Notes: generated from the letters alone by a model not told the origin. A stretch of 64,000 nt of DNA from Verticillium longisporum (GCA_019188255.1 JAETXT010000011.1:1178001-1242000), one strand, 5' to 3'; shown: positions 27,478 to 39,132, numbered from the stretch's first letter. Numbers and translations: made by a program.

Positions 27478-29235
27478 TCACTGCGTGTAGGTTGCACTGC
27501 TACGGCTCATGCTCGGCCGTTCCCCGGGCTGTCTGCCGACGTCCACCAGAGTCAATCTCTGACATGCGTCAGAGATCGTACGTGCCGCGATCTTTCGACC
27601 GTTCCGAGAGCCGCGTCCGGTAGTCTCACATCTGTCTTCGGGCAAGCTGGCGGATCTATTGCGGTATTGTGGAGATCTGAAGTCCTCGTAGGGAGCCATG
27701 ACAAGGTCCTGGCAGGAAACCTTCTCAGTTGGGATTTCCTCGTGAACGTCACTCCCGTCAGAGGCCAGTGTTCTTCTGTAAGTGCTGCTCACTGCGTTCC
27801 CTTCGGGAGCCATTTCGTTTGACGAGTATCCAGTCGACTCAGCGACTTCCCTAACTTCTTCGCCCTGTGAACGTTCCTCTGGGCCCATTGTAAGAGAGGT
27901 CGTGCTTGCCTTGTGCCTATCAATGACGGAATTGTCGCAGCATTGTTTGCTCGGAGATGTATAGCGGTGGCTGACCATCGGGAGCCTGTCATCGCCAGCT
28001 TGGAATGAGAAAATGCGGCGATGGTGTATCTCCGTGACGTCCTCGTCTTCGCTGTGGTCCAAGTCATTAAATTTATCCGTCGAAGATGAGTTAGGTGCCC
28101 CTGAACCGGCCGTGAGGTGTTCGGTCAGGCGAGAACGTAAGAAGTCGTCAAGCTTCCCGGTGCCCAGGCCCAGATACAGCCCAGGTTTTGGATGTTTAGG
28201 GTTTGCAGCCCGGCGGCCCTGGTGCAGTTCAGGCTCTTGGGAACTGCTGCCTGCATTGACGACAGACGTCGCGGCACGTCGTCTCTGGCCAGGTCTCCGG
28301 CGCAGGCTGTGGCGGCGAAGCCGCTCACTGCTGATGACATCGGCGTCCGGGGTCAAGTCTTGCCGCATAGTCACTGAGCAGGCTCATGTTAGTTGTTATA
28401 AAATAACGAACCAAATACGCCGTTTTGGAGCTCACTCACAAATTGAGCGATGCGATGCGAATCGCTGTGGCTTCCTTGGAAATCTTGTTTCATTAGGGCA
28501 ACAGACATCGCCAAGTTCGACATCAGCGCCTGCTTGAGCATGCTGAGAGGGTATAGGATCAAACCCTGCGCCGTCCGTCAAGTCACGGATGCGTGCCTTG
28601 AACCGCCTTGACTCGACCAGGCTGCGATCCACAACGCTCCCGGATCTCGCAAGCACAACAGCCGCAACACCTTCGGGGGAAGCTCGGGCCAAGAGCAACT
28701 CAAGCCGGCGGATTTCAGCTTTGTAATCGCTCTCCTTTTTCCCCCAATCTATTGACATCGTCGTGAACTCGTCCAGGCTTCTTCGTTTTGTTTCAGTCTC
28801 CTCATCAAGCAATTGCTGTGTCTCGTGTAGGGAGGTTTGCAATCCCGAAAATCCTTCGAGTAGATGTCGAACATGTGGGTCGAACTCTACTGGGAGCGGT
28901 GTTGAGACCGATTTCGTCATCATAATGGTGTATAGAACGTCGACAGTCTGATCAAGGGTTGGGTGATGCCAGACGTGTGCCCTGTCGTCAACGATTTCTT
29001 CGAGAGCCGCAGGGGCTTGCGGAAGACGCGCCTTGTGTGAAGCTTGTTCTGCACTCAGCATGCTTTCTTGGCCTATATTCAGAGACGAGACACGGCTGCA
29101 CAAGCTTGTCGTCGCTTGTCGGCGTGCTTCGCACGCACCTGCCGTTGAGTTGTTGTTATCGGGCGTGCAAGTGTTCATACTTGGCTCATGAGCGCCAGAG
29201 TGTTGCCAGGGTCGGAACCAGTCTAGAGCAGACAT
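27478..29235 (-). CDS. Uncharacterised fungal protein with coiled coil
   Basis: I do not recognise this protein. Two exons, 29235-28440 and 28373-27478, join through a GTGAGT...CTCAG intron and keep frame, giving 563 residues. The N-terminal part begins MSALDWFRPWQHSG; residues about 100-190 contain leucine/glutamate-rich segments suggestive of a coiled coil (LLEGFSGLQTSLHETQQLLD, then YKAEIRRLELLLARA). The C-terminal half is basic and Ser-rich, with RRHSLRRRPGQRRRA as a possible nuclear localisation signal, and looks disordered. The consistent frame over 1.7 kb and the matching splice phase are the evidence that it is a gene. Function unknown. Confidence 0.72.
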
Positions 29236-29823
29236 TGTGTTCTAGAATCTGGAGGCCACGGCAATCCTTGATGATGAAAGAGGATCTCATCCACAGGAAA
29301 ATCGTTTGCATCTATCAAATACTTGGCGAGGGTGGTAATACCAAAGCAGCCTGCAGAGACTGCTGATTCCGCAGGCTCGAAGATGGAATAGGGCGCGGAC
29401 AGGAGGCGCATAGGAGACAGCAAAACTCGACTTCTTGTCTGGTGAGGAAAGTGCGGCCTGGCAGGCAGACCTTGTGTTGCTGGTGACGCTTTGCACCTGC
29501 CGCGACAGACGAGTAACAATGGAACAGCAAGGGCAGCAGCAACAATAACAGGAAAGAGATCGAGCGATATGCTTGATCCTGGACTTCGTTGTCGATTATC
29601 AGCTGTTCTTCTGATCAACAAAGAGGAGCATAGAGTGGACAGAAGGGATGAGTAGCACCAGGGCCGTGTCAGTGACAACGCCTGAAATTACGCAAATTCT
29701 GTGCAGATGTGTCTTGACCCTGCAGTGCCTACCTATCCAAGTTTCAATGCTTACTCTGTCGCCAGCACCTTTCCATCAGTGACGTCTCAGTGTCCAATGC
29801 CGTGGCGCCAGCCCCCTTACCAA
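29236..29823. other. Intergenic, NCBP3-like 3' side and promoter of coiled-coil gene
   Basis: Nearly 600 bases between two minus-strand genes. It should hold the terminator of the NCBP3-like gene and the promoter of the downstream gene. No further coding sequence is supported. Confidence 0.45.
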
Positions 29824-31116
29824 CTAGAGAAAGAGGTCTTCAGCTTTCTGTCGCTGGCGACCACGTCCTCCAAGTCTATTTACAAAGAGTTCCTTGCCTT
29901 CATTAGTGCCAAACCTATCAGGAAAAAGTTCTTTAACGCTTGCTCCCGCTGCACCCTTGATTGCAAATCCGGCATCTCGTCCTTTCCGCTCTGCAGCTCC
30001 TTTGATTGACAATAGGTCAGTAGCCTTCGAGGCGTCATCGTCAAACGAAAGCCGACTCGTCCTCTCCGTCATGCCAACCCGATCCATGTGTCCTTCTCCA
30101 ACCGTTTGTATCCTAGATGGGAAGAGCTCTTTCGCAGCCCTCTCCTCCGCCAATCTGTGCCGAATGCCTGAAGCCGTTGCTCTGTTGTTCGAGGTACCTG
30201 AATCGGCATCCTGCAATACCACGGGCCGACTGTCAAGTAGATCGCGTAAGGGAGAAGCTGACCGATTCCGCGTTGATCCCTTATTGCCCAAAGATGACCT
30301 GTTAGGGAAGAGCTCCTTTTCGGCATTGGTCCGTCTTGAGCCGCTCAACCCTGATGCTGAGCCTCGCGAGCGCGATCTCCGTTGCTGAGTGCGTGATTTG
30401 GCGGCGCGACTCGCCAAGGTTGCTTCGTCATCGTCGTAGAGGCTCGCGTCAAATGTCTCAATCTCATCGCTATCTCTACGATCCCGAGCGTAACTGTCAC
30501 GGCCACGGTAGCCATTATCATCGCGCTCACGATATCGCCGTCTGCCTTCGCGTCGTCTCCTTTCCTCGGGGTCCTGATCGGGGTGGAATAAGTAATAACG
30601 ACTCCGAGTAGCCGCCCCCGGCGCCTTCTTATCACTTTGCAGTGCAATTCGGATCTGCAAGTTGACTTCGGGTTTGGAAGGTATGTCCTTCGCCGAGACA
30701 GTCTCCCCAGCAGAGGCTTGGGCAGCTGCTTCTGGTTGCGCGCTCAGAGCCCGCAACGCATCTCGGGCAGCATCCTCGGACTGGAACACCAAGTTGGCGG
30801 ACTCGTCATCGATCCATTCAACCTTGTCTACCCGTCCAAAGTGGTCTTCGACAAAAGCTTTGACATCTTCGGTCGACAACGTGTCAAGTCCTCGGATGTG
30901 GACCTTGTTGGGCACAATGGTTGTGCTTTCGCTGTCGGCAACGGGCTCATCGTGCGCGGCATCCCACGCTGGCGCGATCTTGGTGGAGGATGTGGGTTAG
31001 CATGTGCTTCAGGAGGGGCTAGCTGTAGGTGCCGGAAATACCATCTGATCATCAGTCGCAGCTTCAGTTCGCGGCGGGCTCTCCGCCACGTCCTCCATCA
31101 CCATGTCGAAGTCCAT
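29824..31116 (-). CDS. NCBP3-like nuclear cap-binding protein
   Basis: Related to nuclear cap-binding subunit 3, an RNA-binding factor that in animals supports mRNA export with NCBP1. Exons 31116-31042 and 30978-29824 (intron with GCTAAC branch site) give 409 residues. Residues about 45-105 form the RRM-like NCBP3 domain: NKVHIRGLDTLSTEDVKAF, then VEWIDDESANLVF, closely following the human VHIRG...EWLDD...CNVV pattern. The middle is Arg/Asp/Ser-rich (for example ERRRREGRRRYRERD), like nuclear RNA-binding proteins. The C-terminal half carries a recurring short motif, KELFPxR (KELFPNR, KELFPSR, KELFPDR, KELFVNR, ending in EDLFL). The frame is intact. Its partner in fungi is not known to me. Confidence 0.85.
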
Positions 31117-31938
31117 GGTGAAAAGCGCTTGCCGCAAATGCAGTCCAAGGTGGTCGAGAAGTGGTGTTGTCCTGGGGGTCGGGCGATTGGAATATGCCAC
31201 CTGCGTGCGATTGGCCGATGTGCTGGAAATGTCAAGGAATGTGTCGAGTCGCAAAGGGCTTCCTTTGCTAGGGGATGGATGCCCGGCAAGACCGCTGCGC
31301 GGTTTCAGTCGCAGAAGGGAAGAGTTGAAGCGCCACGTCTGGTACTTGTTTCTGATAGAGGAAGAGAGGATAATCGACAACGCTCATATGGATGAAGTCT
31401 GAGGTCTGAAACTATCGGTCGCCGACGACAAGGGTTTGGGAGAAGGAGCAGACATACGTTCTAAGGTCTCAAGCCTCGCCAGTTCGATGGGGTAAGATGC
31501 GAGCGCGCCGCATGGACCGTTCGTTGTCTTGTTCATGTCACCTCGCGAAGACGACGGCTTGCTCCACTTATTGCCGGAGCTAATTGACCAACAGCCAGGT
31601 AGCTAGCTGGTTGGAGAAGCAGATGGGTAGCGCTCGTTGTATACGAAAATGATAAAAAGTCGGCACCTATCTTGTCCTGTCCTCGAGAGCATGTAGGCAT
31701 AAGCATCTCGCGCATGTTTCATCCACAAAGATCATTCATCACAGGTATATTCCAATCTGCGTGTGCTTCGCCAGGTTCTCGCTTGCGGCGCATCGGGGTT
31801 GATGAACTTGGCACCAACATCGCAGGGTAGGTCCCATTTGCGTCGCAAATGTTTGTCTATAATTCTATACTCTATATGGTCGTATCACAACATTTGGCGC
31901 TCAGTCCAACGGAGTGGCCGTAACGTCTTTGCGTTATC
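31117..31938. other. Intergenic upstream of NCBP3-like gene
   Basis: About 0.8 kb between two minus-strand genes, containing the promoter of the NCBP3-like gene and the 3' end of the next gene. No supported coding sequence. Confidence 0.45.
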
Positions 31939-33327
31939 CTACACCTTCTCGACACGCCTCGGAAGGTCTATGATTGTGGACAAGGAGACAATCGTCATCT
32001 TCTTCCGCGCGTTTTCGCCCTCACCTCCCACAGAGGCAGGTCCAAAGACAGAGGTTTGAGTCGCATCCGACGCCCGTCGCTTCAAGGATGATAATTGTGG
32101 CATAATGTGCCCCGCCGATGGACGGCTGTCGCAAGCCAAATCATCGTCTTCTTGTGCGTCATCTGGGTCTAGGTATGGGTCGAATGACCAGCAAGTCTCA
32201 AGGCCGCCGAGAAACCTGGGCGATCTGCGTAGAAAGTGCCAGGAGAGAGTGTCGTGGCGCATCGCGATGTACAATGACTCGACGTTGCCACTACTATCGC
32301 TCACTGCACAGTGTTCCCGCAAGAACTCGAGATCATACTGCGCATCGACCAACTTCTTGTCCAACGGGCGTAGCATGGGCAGCCCTCTCAGTTGTGTTGC
32401 GTCGCATAGCCTAGCCTTCAGCGGCATCCATGGGCGGCCCTTGAGGACTGCGTCGAAAGCGGTGGAGACGGCAGCGCAAAAGGAATGACTGTCCGCATCA
32501 GCCACGACGACGGTGCGGTGCAGCCCGCGTGACAAGCATCGCTTGTAAGCATTTGTGTCTCTTTCGAAAGGAAAAGGCTGTGAGGATGAAGGCAATAGAG
32601 AGATGTGAACTGTCCAGGGTCCGGAGGTCCCTTTGGCGGGAGGGGTTCGGTCAACGGAAATGGGTGTAGGGGTAGGCTTCTTAGCTTCAGCAGGCACGGA
32701 GCTCTGGGTAGCATGGGAAAGCCGAGGCGTGGAGGCTCGACTCGCCGGCGAAACCGGAACGTGATGTGTCTCTAGACTCTCGAGCCTCTCCTCCAAGCTG
32801 AGATCAGCATCCGCCAGCTCCAGTTGGCGATCAGCAACGGACCTCATCTGATGGTCGATCTTGGTGACTCGGATTGATTCAGTACGCATGGCCTCGTGAA
32901 GCTGCAGACAGCGTTGTTCAAGGAGCTCCACCGACTGCCAAACGCGGTTGATGTTTCGATATGATGTCCTAATCTCCTGGGTGGCCTCGTCATGAGTCTT
33001 ATCAAGACGGTCCTCCAACTCGCCCAGCCTGCTGACGAGACTACCAAACGCGCCCTGTTGCTCACGGTCTAGCTGGCGCTCCACGACCTCGAGGCGTTGT
33101 TTGAGCAGATCAAGCTCACGTTTCTCCGCAGGCTGCTCGGCTGTTTTGACGTGGTAGCAAGCCATATGGCCGCAGTCACAAGTGGCGCCGGGTGTGGACT
33201 GGTTGTGCGAAAAGTGAGCGCAGGCGCAGCGTTGACCCTTGATGCCGGGCACGAGAAGTATGTATCGACACTGGCCCTCAGGCAGCGCCGAGCGGTCCAG
33301 AGGCGGCGGCGACGGTGGCTGGTCCAT
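31939..33327 (-). CDS. Uncharacterised Cys/His-rich coiled-coil protein
   Basis: I cannot name this family. A single-exon gene of 462 residues beginning MDQPPSPPPLDRSALPEG. Residues about 20-60 hold a dense set of potential zinc ligands (CRYILL, then CACAHFSHN, CDCGHMACYHV). Residues about 65-190 are heptad-like and charged (LDLLKQRLEVVERQLDREQQ and onwards), so a long coiled coil is likely. After a Ser/Pro/Thr linker, a compact segment (about 240-400, with WTVHISLLPSSSQPFPFERD and LSRGLHRTVVVADADSHSF) looks folded. The tail is acidic then basic. The arrangement suggests a nuclear or signalling adaptor, but that is speculation. Promoter DNA upstream is CT-rich on the coding strand. Confidence 0.8.
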   Translation of the reverse strand: MDQPPSPPPLDRSALPEGQCRYILLVPGIKGQRCACAHFSHNQSTPGATCDCGHMACYHVKTAEQPAEKRELDLLKQRLEVVERQLDREQQGAFGSLVSRLGELEDRLDKTHDEATQEIRTSYRNINRVWQSVELLEQRCLQLHEAMRTESIRVTKIDHQMRSVADRQLELADADLSLEERLESLETHHVPVSPASRASTPRLSHATQSSVPAEAKKPTPTPISVDRTPPAKGTSGPWTVHISLLPSSSQPFPFERDTNAYKRCLSRGLHRTVVVADADSHSFCAAVSTAFDAVLKGRPWMPLKARLCDATQLRGLPMLRPLDKKLVDAQYDLEFLREHCAVSDSSGNVESLYIAMRHDTLSWHFLRRSPRFLGGLETCWSFDPYLDPDDAQEDDDLACDSRPSAGHIMPQLSSLKRRASDATQTSVFGPASVGGEGENARKKMTIVSLSTIIDLPRRVEKV

Positions 33328-35025
33328 GGTCGTGGGGTTTCTCCAGAAAGCGGCGAAGAATCAAGGACAGGGCAGTGAGGATGAGTAGACGCGATGGGAG
33401 AGCTTGAGGTCCATGAGAGAGAGAGTGTCCTGAGTCTGCCCTTTCCCGGCCCAGAATTCAGTGTCAGCAGCACGAATAGGCGAATATCCCCCCCTCTTCA
33501 GTTTCAGAGAGTGGCGTGCGTTTTTTCAGTCAGCACCGTTAGCTAGGCTGCGGAGGAGATGAGGGATGTTGGAAAAGGCGAGATGGCGAGATAGAATAGA
33601 GAGCGGGCGCGTGTGAGTGAGTGAGTGAGCGAAAGAGAGCGAGAGGGCAAAGAGCGAGGGAAAAAGCACGCGATGCGGCCGCGAGATGAGCGATCGGCCC
33701 GCGGTCTGCAATCTGCAGTCTCCAGTCCAAGGCAGTCTGCGAGCGGCCCCTTGGGCCGAGTTGACGGTAAGTAGGCGAGTCAAAACGAGGGATGGCGAGG
33801 ACGCACAAGGGGGTGAGAAAAGCCTTCCAAGTCCAGGTCGGGAAAGACGGGGATGCCGTCAGTGTTAGTCAAGTACTGGACAAGTGCGCGGGAGAGGGCG
33901 CGGGAGACGGCGTGGGCAAAGATGTGGACAAGACGTGGGTGTGCGGGCGCGCGGAACGTGGCAGCGTGGGCAGTCACTGGCTAACGGCCCGAACGGGCGC
34001 TACCGTCAACACCTCCCGACCTAAACCGCACCTCCTCTCACACATTGTGTACCTTTCTCAGTCAGTACCGGCCTCGCCTTTTCGTATCATACGGCACCTC
34101 GAGGGTGGGAGATGCTGGGCAGACCAATAGGGCGGCCCCGAATGATCAGGGGTTCTAGGGGTCCTTGGACGTTGGACCACAGTGGAGGGCTCCATCATCA
34201 AGGTGCCATGTCGCGCAATACCGATGATTCCTGCATGCTCCCGCGACTCAGTCCATAACGCCCGCATCTTGAGCCACACCCACAGCGGTTGTACCAGTCT
34301 AAGAGGCCGCACACAGTCGGTCTGACACAGCGACACCAGGGACGGAGACCTGTGGTACCTACCTCACTATCACTATCAAGGACCTTGCGAATCATTTCAA
34401 AGCCCTCAATAGGTATGCCATGCATGGTAGGGATAAGAGAGGTGGGCAGGGCAGGGAACTCTGCTGAGCCCCTTGGTATTCATCATTCACCGACTTGGGC
34501 ATACCACTCACTGACTGGACTCACTACCTTGCCCACCCAGGTACCTACCTGAAAGTAACTCAGGTACCTTAGTAGGTACCTACCTACCCGCCTGGTGTGT
34601 GGCCGACTCCCCGGATACAGTGGCCGCCAGACCCGACGGGACCTCCCCAGGTTACCTAGGCAGGTACCTCCTGCTCGGTCTGTTGCCTTATCAGCTCGCA
34701 ATCATCTAGGTGCCAGCCTATGTGCCCCAGGGCCTTGCCGATGTCGTGGGGGGAACGGAAACGCAGGGGGCGAAGGGGGGTTTACCGCGCTCCAGCAGCC
34801 ACTCTGCACCCACCGCTCAAAGCTGGTCAGCCAACCCAGGGCCGAGGCTGCGGGCGTGGGCACGCCTCCTCTCCCTGTCTCTGCGCCCGCCTTGTTTCGT
34901 CTCGGACGAGGTTTACGATTCACGGCGTCCGATAACCGCACCTCGTCCCGTATCTGTCTGCTATCCCCCGAGACACCATCCTTGCTCTTGATCAGCCCGC
35001 CCGTCTCCTGCCCAATTCCTTCCTC
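33328..35025. promoter_or_regulatory. Divergent promoter region with GA repeat and GGTACC cluster
   Basis: 1.7 kb between two divergently transcribed genes. Around 33590-33665 there is a purine-rich GA/GTGA microsatellite-like tract (pyrimidine-rich on the coding strand of the left gene). Between about 34535 and 34715 the motif GGTACC with ACCTACC neighbours recurs many times. Such motif clusters are frequent in sordariomycete promoters. No protein-coding gene is supported. Confidence 0.5.
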
Positions 35026-35851
35026 ATGGGTCGATTCGGGTCCACCGTGGATTCCTTGTTGGAGACGTATTCTCAATGTCTTCTGCTCCTCAAGCGGGTC
35101 AAATCACGCGACCATTCGTCCGATAAAGATGCAGCGCAAGCTGCGCGCCTCCGTAAAGCCATCCGTGCAGATCGAACCCAGGTGCGCCAAGCCTACACCT
35201 CCCAACTGTCGCTCCTCGGCGGACAATTAGACAAGGGCGATGGTAAGTTCAGTCGATACAATATTACCCGACGCTGAACCCAAAGCGTGTCCATCGCGAT
35301 CATTCCGGTGAGCCTTGTGCTGACCAACATGTCGTCCATACTTAGCCGTTGCACGCTCCTCGGTAAGAAGGGCCATCAATCGCCTCACCAACGCCATGGC
35401 GCGTCTGCTTCGAGTGCCTGCAGTGACTGCGAGCCGCAACGGCCACCCGATTCTGGATTATGCATCCTTGAGGTCACTGTCAACCGCGTCCCGCATCGAC
35501 ACAGTCAGGGCTATTGATGAGATGTCGATTCGACTAGCGCCGTCGGCTCGCACCAGGCGGCGGGTAGCATCAAACCTGTCTAGGACATCCTCACATCATT
35601 CGAGCAGAACCAGCTCCAGTCACGGGCAGGTGCGATCGCCCAGTGCCCGCGCCCATAATCACGCGAAGACGAAGAAGCGCAAGTCTTCATCTACCATGGC
35701 GTCGGCGAGTACCAAGCTCGGCGAGGTCAGATCAACAATAAGCCGCGATCAAAACCGTCAAGCGTCAGATCAAGAACCAACATTTCCTCTGCGTCCTTAC
35801 AAACGAAGCTCGGATGGCAAAGGAAAGAAATTCTGGGGACTGTTTGGATAG
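35026..35851 (+). CDS. Uncharacterised fungal protein, 240 residues
   Basis: A two-exon gene (35026-35242 and 35346-35851; intron GTAAGT...CTTAG). The product begins MGRFGSTVDSLLETYSQCLL, followed by a helical, charged N-terminal region (LKRVKSRDH, AARLRKAIRADRTQVRQAYTS) and a second helical block after the intron (RRAINRLTNAMARLLR, then LDYASLRSLSTASRIDTVRA). The C-terminal third is basic, Ser/Arg-rich and ends KGKKFWGLFG. I have an impression of similar short proteins in other filamentous ascomycetes, but no function is known to me and no catalytic motif is visible. The splice phase and the conserved-looking helices support it being real. Confidence 0.75.
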
Positions 35852-36482
35852 GTAGTGGGGGTATTCGGGGCATGAGAGGTAGTCCCGAAGTATGAACGTG
35901 CCAGGAACGTTACCCTGCTTGAGGCCATATCGACCAGCTACCCAGCTGCGTTGTTGATTGAATTGTATACGTGCCCCTCCATCGATCTTGTGCGTGGTCC
36001 ATGCCTGTGTGCTATTCGTGAAGCAAGGTAACGAGGTAGATGGACCCTGGCCGCGCTCACTGCGTTTCTTGCTTCTGTTTCTGCCAAGGAAGTGTGGCAG
36101 CTGGCACGAAGCCTTGCCACTGGCAAGCAGTTCAAGCTCAGAGAGACTCATCTGCCCCACCATAGATCGGTGCAAGCCACCGCACGAGACCTGAAATTCG
36201 TCTTCGACGTATGGCCTGTATTGGACTGGACCACCCTTCGCCTCACGTAATTGACCCAAGCCAGGCAAGGTAAGTAAGTTGAGAAGACACCACACCCCAC
36301 CACCTCACCACGTCGCTTGTATATGCCGCCTGATTCTAACTGGCCACCAAGAAGTAGCCGGGATTATTGCCGTGTTGGATTGTCAACACTGTTTGCTCGT
36401 TCATCCGTCAACTGACGCCCCCCAGGAGTTCATCTTCGACAAACGACCCCTCACTTTGCCGGGAGCAACAGCACTCGACGCA
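35852..36482. other. Intergenic upstream of SRP72
   Basis: About 630 bases between two plus-strand genes, containing the terminator of the first and the SRP72 promoter and leader. The frame of SRP72 is open upstream to 36279, but the ATG at 36483 gives the family-like N-terminus. Confidence 0.5.
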
Positions 36483-38502
36483 ATGGCTCCCGACTCTGCC
36501 GCAAACCTCACGTCGCTGCTGCGTGCCTCTTCCATTGACGACCACGAGGAAGTTCTTCGCGCCGCCAATGCTGCTCTGAAAACCTCCAAGCTCGACACTG
36601 GCGCACAGCGCACCCGGGTCGTCGCCCTTTTGAAGCTCGACCGGTTTGAGGATGCCCTGCGTGCCCTTGCCGACGGCGGCGCCGCGCTCGAGGCCGATTG
36701 CCGGCTTGAAAAGGCCTATGCTCTCTACAAGACGGGAAAGTTGGACGATGCTGCTTCGCTTGCGGCATCCACCACTGGACGCAGCTTCAGCCACGTTGCC
36801 GCGCAGGTCGCCTATCGTGCTGAACGATTCCAAGACGCGAGGCAACTGTACGATGAGCTAGCATCTGACAAGGCTGCGGCTGAAGATGAGGAGAGCGATC
36901 TGAGCATCAACGTCCTGGCTACAGCTGCTCAGAGGGACTGGCAGTCGCAGGCTGCGCTCTCCAGCGGCTTCGTACAACCTCCCGTCGCTCCAGCCTTGGA
37001 CACCTTTGAGCTCGCCTATAACCTGGCCTGTGGCTGCATCGCCCGCGGAGAGCTTTCGAAGGCCTTGAGTCTCCTACAGCGCGCCAGTCGTCTCTGTGAT
37101 GAGTCTGATGACCTCTCTGATGAGGAAAAGCGAGCAGAGATGGCACCGATCCTAATTCAACAGGCATATGTGTATTCGAGATTGGGCAACAATACCGAAG
37201 CTCTCAAGCTACATCGCCAGCTGGAAGCTTCCGAGTACGTTCTCCAGTTTCTGTCGTTCCTCCCATCCCAGGATTAACCAGACTAACTCGCTTGCGTAGG
37301 ATCAGCGACGCTGAAGCACGGTTCGTAGCGACGAACAACGCTTCCACGCTGGATAACACCGCAAGCAATCCGTTCGCAGTCCAGCGTACTCTCGAGGCCA
37401 ACCCAGCCGTGTCAAATGACGCCAAACTCTTTCACTATCAGGAAAGTCGGCTACGACGGAACAAATTGGCACTTGCCCTACGCGCACAGAAGTTCTCGGG
37501 TGTTGCTCGTCAAACGAAACACTTGATTAGCGCGTCTTCGCCGTCGTCGACAGCCAGCTCCGATGCAAATGTTCTATCGGCCATCAACGTGGCTGCTCGT
37601 TCATTAGAGCACAGCAGCCAAGTGTCGCTGCGTGATGTCTTGCCTGCGGCAGAGCGACACCCCGCCGATATTGGCGTCTTGCTGACGGCAATCCAGCTGC
37701 ATGTCCTTGCCAAAAACTACGAAGCCGCTGTGTCCCTTCTTGAAGCTCTCTTTACTCAATTGGAAGAGCAGAAGCAAGGAGATGTCCGTTTCTCTGCCGG
37801 CCTTGTCGCCCTGGCCGTGTCTCTATACCGAAGCCAGCGCCGAGCTGGTTGTGCGACTACCGAGTTGGCCAAGGCGATAAAGTACTGGAACGAAAAGTCT
37901 GACACCCAGTCGGCCTCGCTTCTGCAAGGTGCTGGTGCAGAACTCTTGAAGTCAACCGACGCCGATGACTTGTCCGTCGCAGGCACTGCGTTCGAGAAGC
38001 TCTGTCAGCAGTCAACCGCGGATCCCATCGCTGTGGCTGGACTGATTGCGTCCTTTGGGAAGCGGAACCGCTCTAAGGTTGAACCCCACCTAGGTAGCTT
38101 GCCTGCAGTGGATGGACTTGTTAGCAATGTCGACGTCCAGCAGCTTGTCGAGGGTGGTGTGGCCGTGCTACCCGCAGCGACATCATCCGCTAAGGAGCGA
38201 ACTGCTGAAAAGTCCGGAGGTCAGAACAGCCGGCCGCAGAAGAAAAGAAAGAGAAAGCTTCCAAAGGACTTTGAGGAAGGGAAGAAGATGGATCCCGAAC
38301 GCTGGCTCCCTTGCGGGACCGCTCATCCTATCGACCTAAGGGCAAGAAGGGGAAGAAGAAGGCCAACGACAGTACACAGGGCGGATTTGTCAAGGAGGAG
38401 GAAACACTTGAGCTCGCGGGCGGCGCAGGCTCTGTCAAGGTTGAGAGAGCCCCCACGGCATCGTCATCGTCCAACAAAAAGAAGAAGAAGGGCAAGAAAT
38501 GA
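36483..38502 (+). CDS. SRP72: SRP72, signal recognition particle subunit
   Basis: SRP72 binds SRP RNA and SRP68 and is needed for targeting of secretory proteins to the endoplasmic reticulum. Exons 36483-37234 and 37300-38502. The N-terminal two thirds are TPR-like helices (for example DRFEDALRALADGGAALEAD, KAYALYKTGKLDDAASLAAS). The C-terminus has the conserved RNA-binding motif MDPERWLPLRDRSSY within a Lys-rich tail ending in KKKKKGKK. That motif is split by a frame break: the C run at 38308-38310 is one base short, and the tail continues in another frame from 38311. With the base restored the protein would be 651 residues, a normal length. Sequencing error is more likely than true loss because both halves are conserved. 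Confidence 0.92.
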
Positions 38503-39132
38503 TGACGTCTTCCTTAGGAAACCGTTACCGATGAGCAAGGAGTATGAATGGCAAATGTGTTCGCACAGCACTGTCGTTGCGACAAGGCACACTTTTTACA
38601 ACGTCCACATCGTGCTATTGCTCTCGAGTATTCCAGCTTCTTCATCTCTGCTCTCCGCACAAGGTAGCCCGTGACGTGTAATCCCCTGCTTGCGACTACT
38701 CTTGGGTTCGGATGTGTCGCTTTTGTGCAGACTCGCCAACAGTATGCATATAGATATTACATAAATTGCACACAGCTATGCCTGTCCCATGTTTCCGTAA
38801 CCCTGCCGTACCCTGGTTCCGCCCTCTCGAAGTCTTAAGTGTTTTTGCTTTCCTTGCCAAGCCATTCGCTCCTTCAAGTCATTCGTACTCATGGCCAACT
38901 TTTGGCACAGTTGCGCTGCCTGACTCCTCCTCCTCAGAACAATGGGCCAATCAGCCTCAACGTGTCGAATACCTTTACCAGCTTGAAACCTTGCACGTAA
39001 GATCGGGGTCGCGCTGCCGGTCAGGTCGCTGCTTCTGCGCATGATGATGGTGTCTAGCAGACTATTGAGGTCCGGAGAGACACGCTTCAGGCGCTGTCTG
39101 ATGTTCCATGAATTGCGGCGCGTTTGGGTCCT
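38503..39132. other. Convergent intergenic region SRP72/Arf GEF
   Basis: About 630 bases between the 3' ends of two convergent genes. No supported feature beyond the expected terminators. Confidence 0.45.

Noticed and set aside
27328..27822. A 164-codon plus-strand frame overlapping the coiled-coil gene.
   Set aside because: It is antisense to a better supported coding exon and has no recognisable features.
33590..33665. GA/GTGA-rich tract as a candidate functional repeat array.
   Set aside because: It is short, imperfect and of the type common in fungal promoters; noted only as a composition feature.
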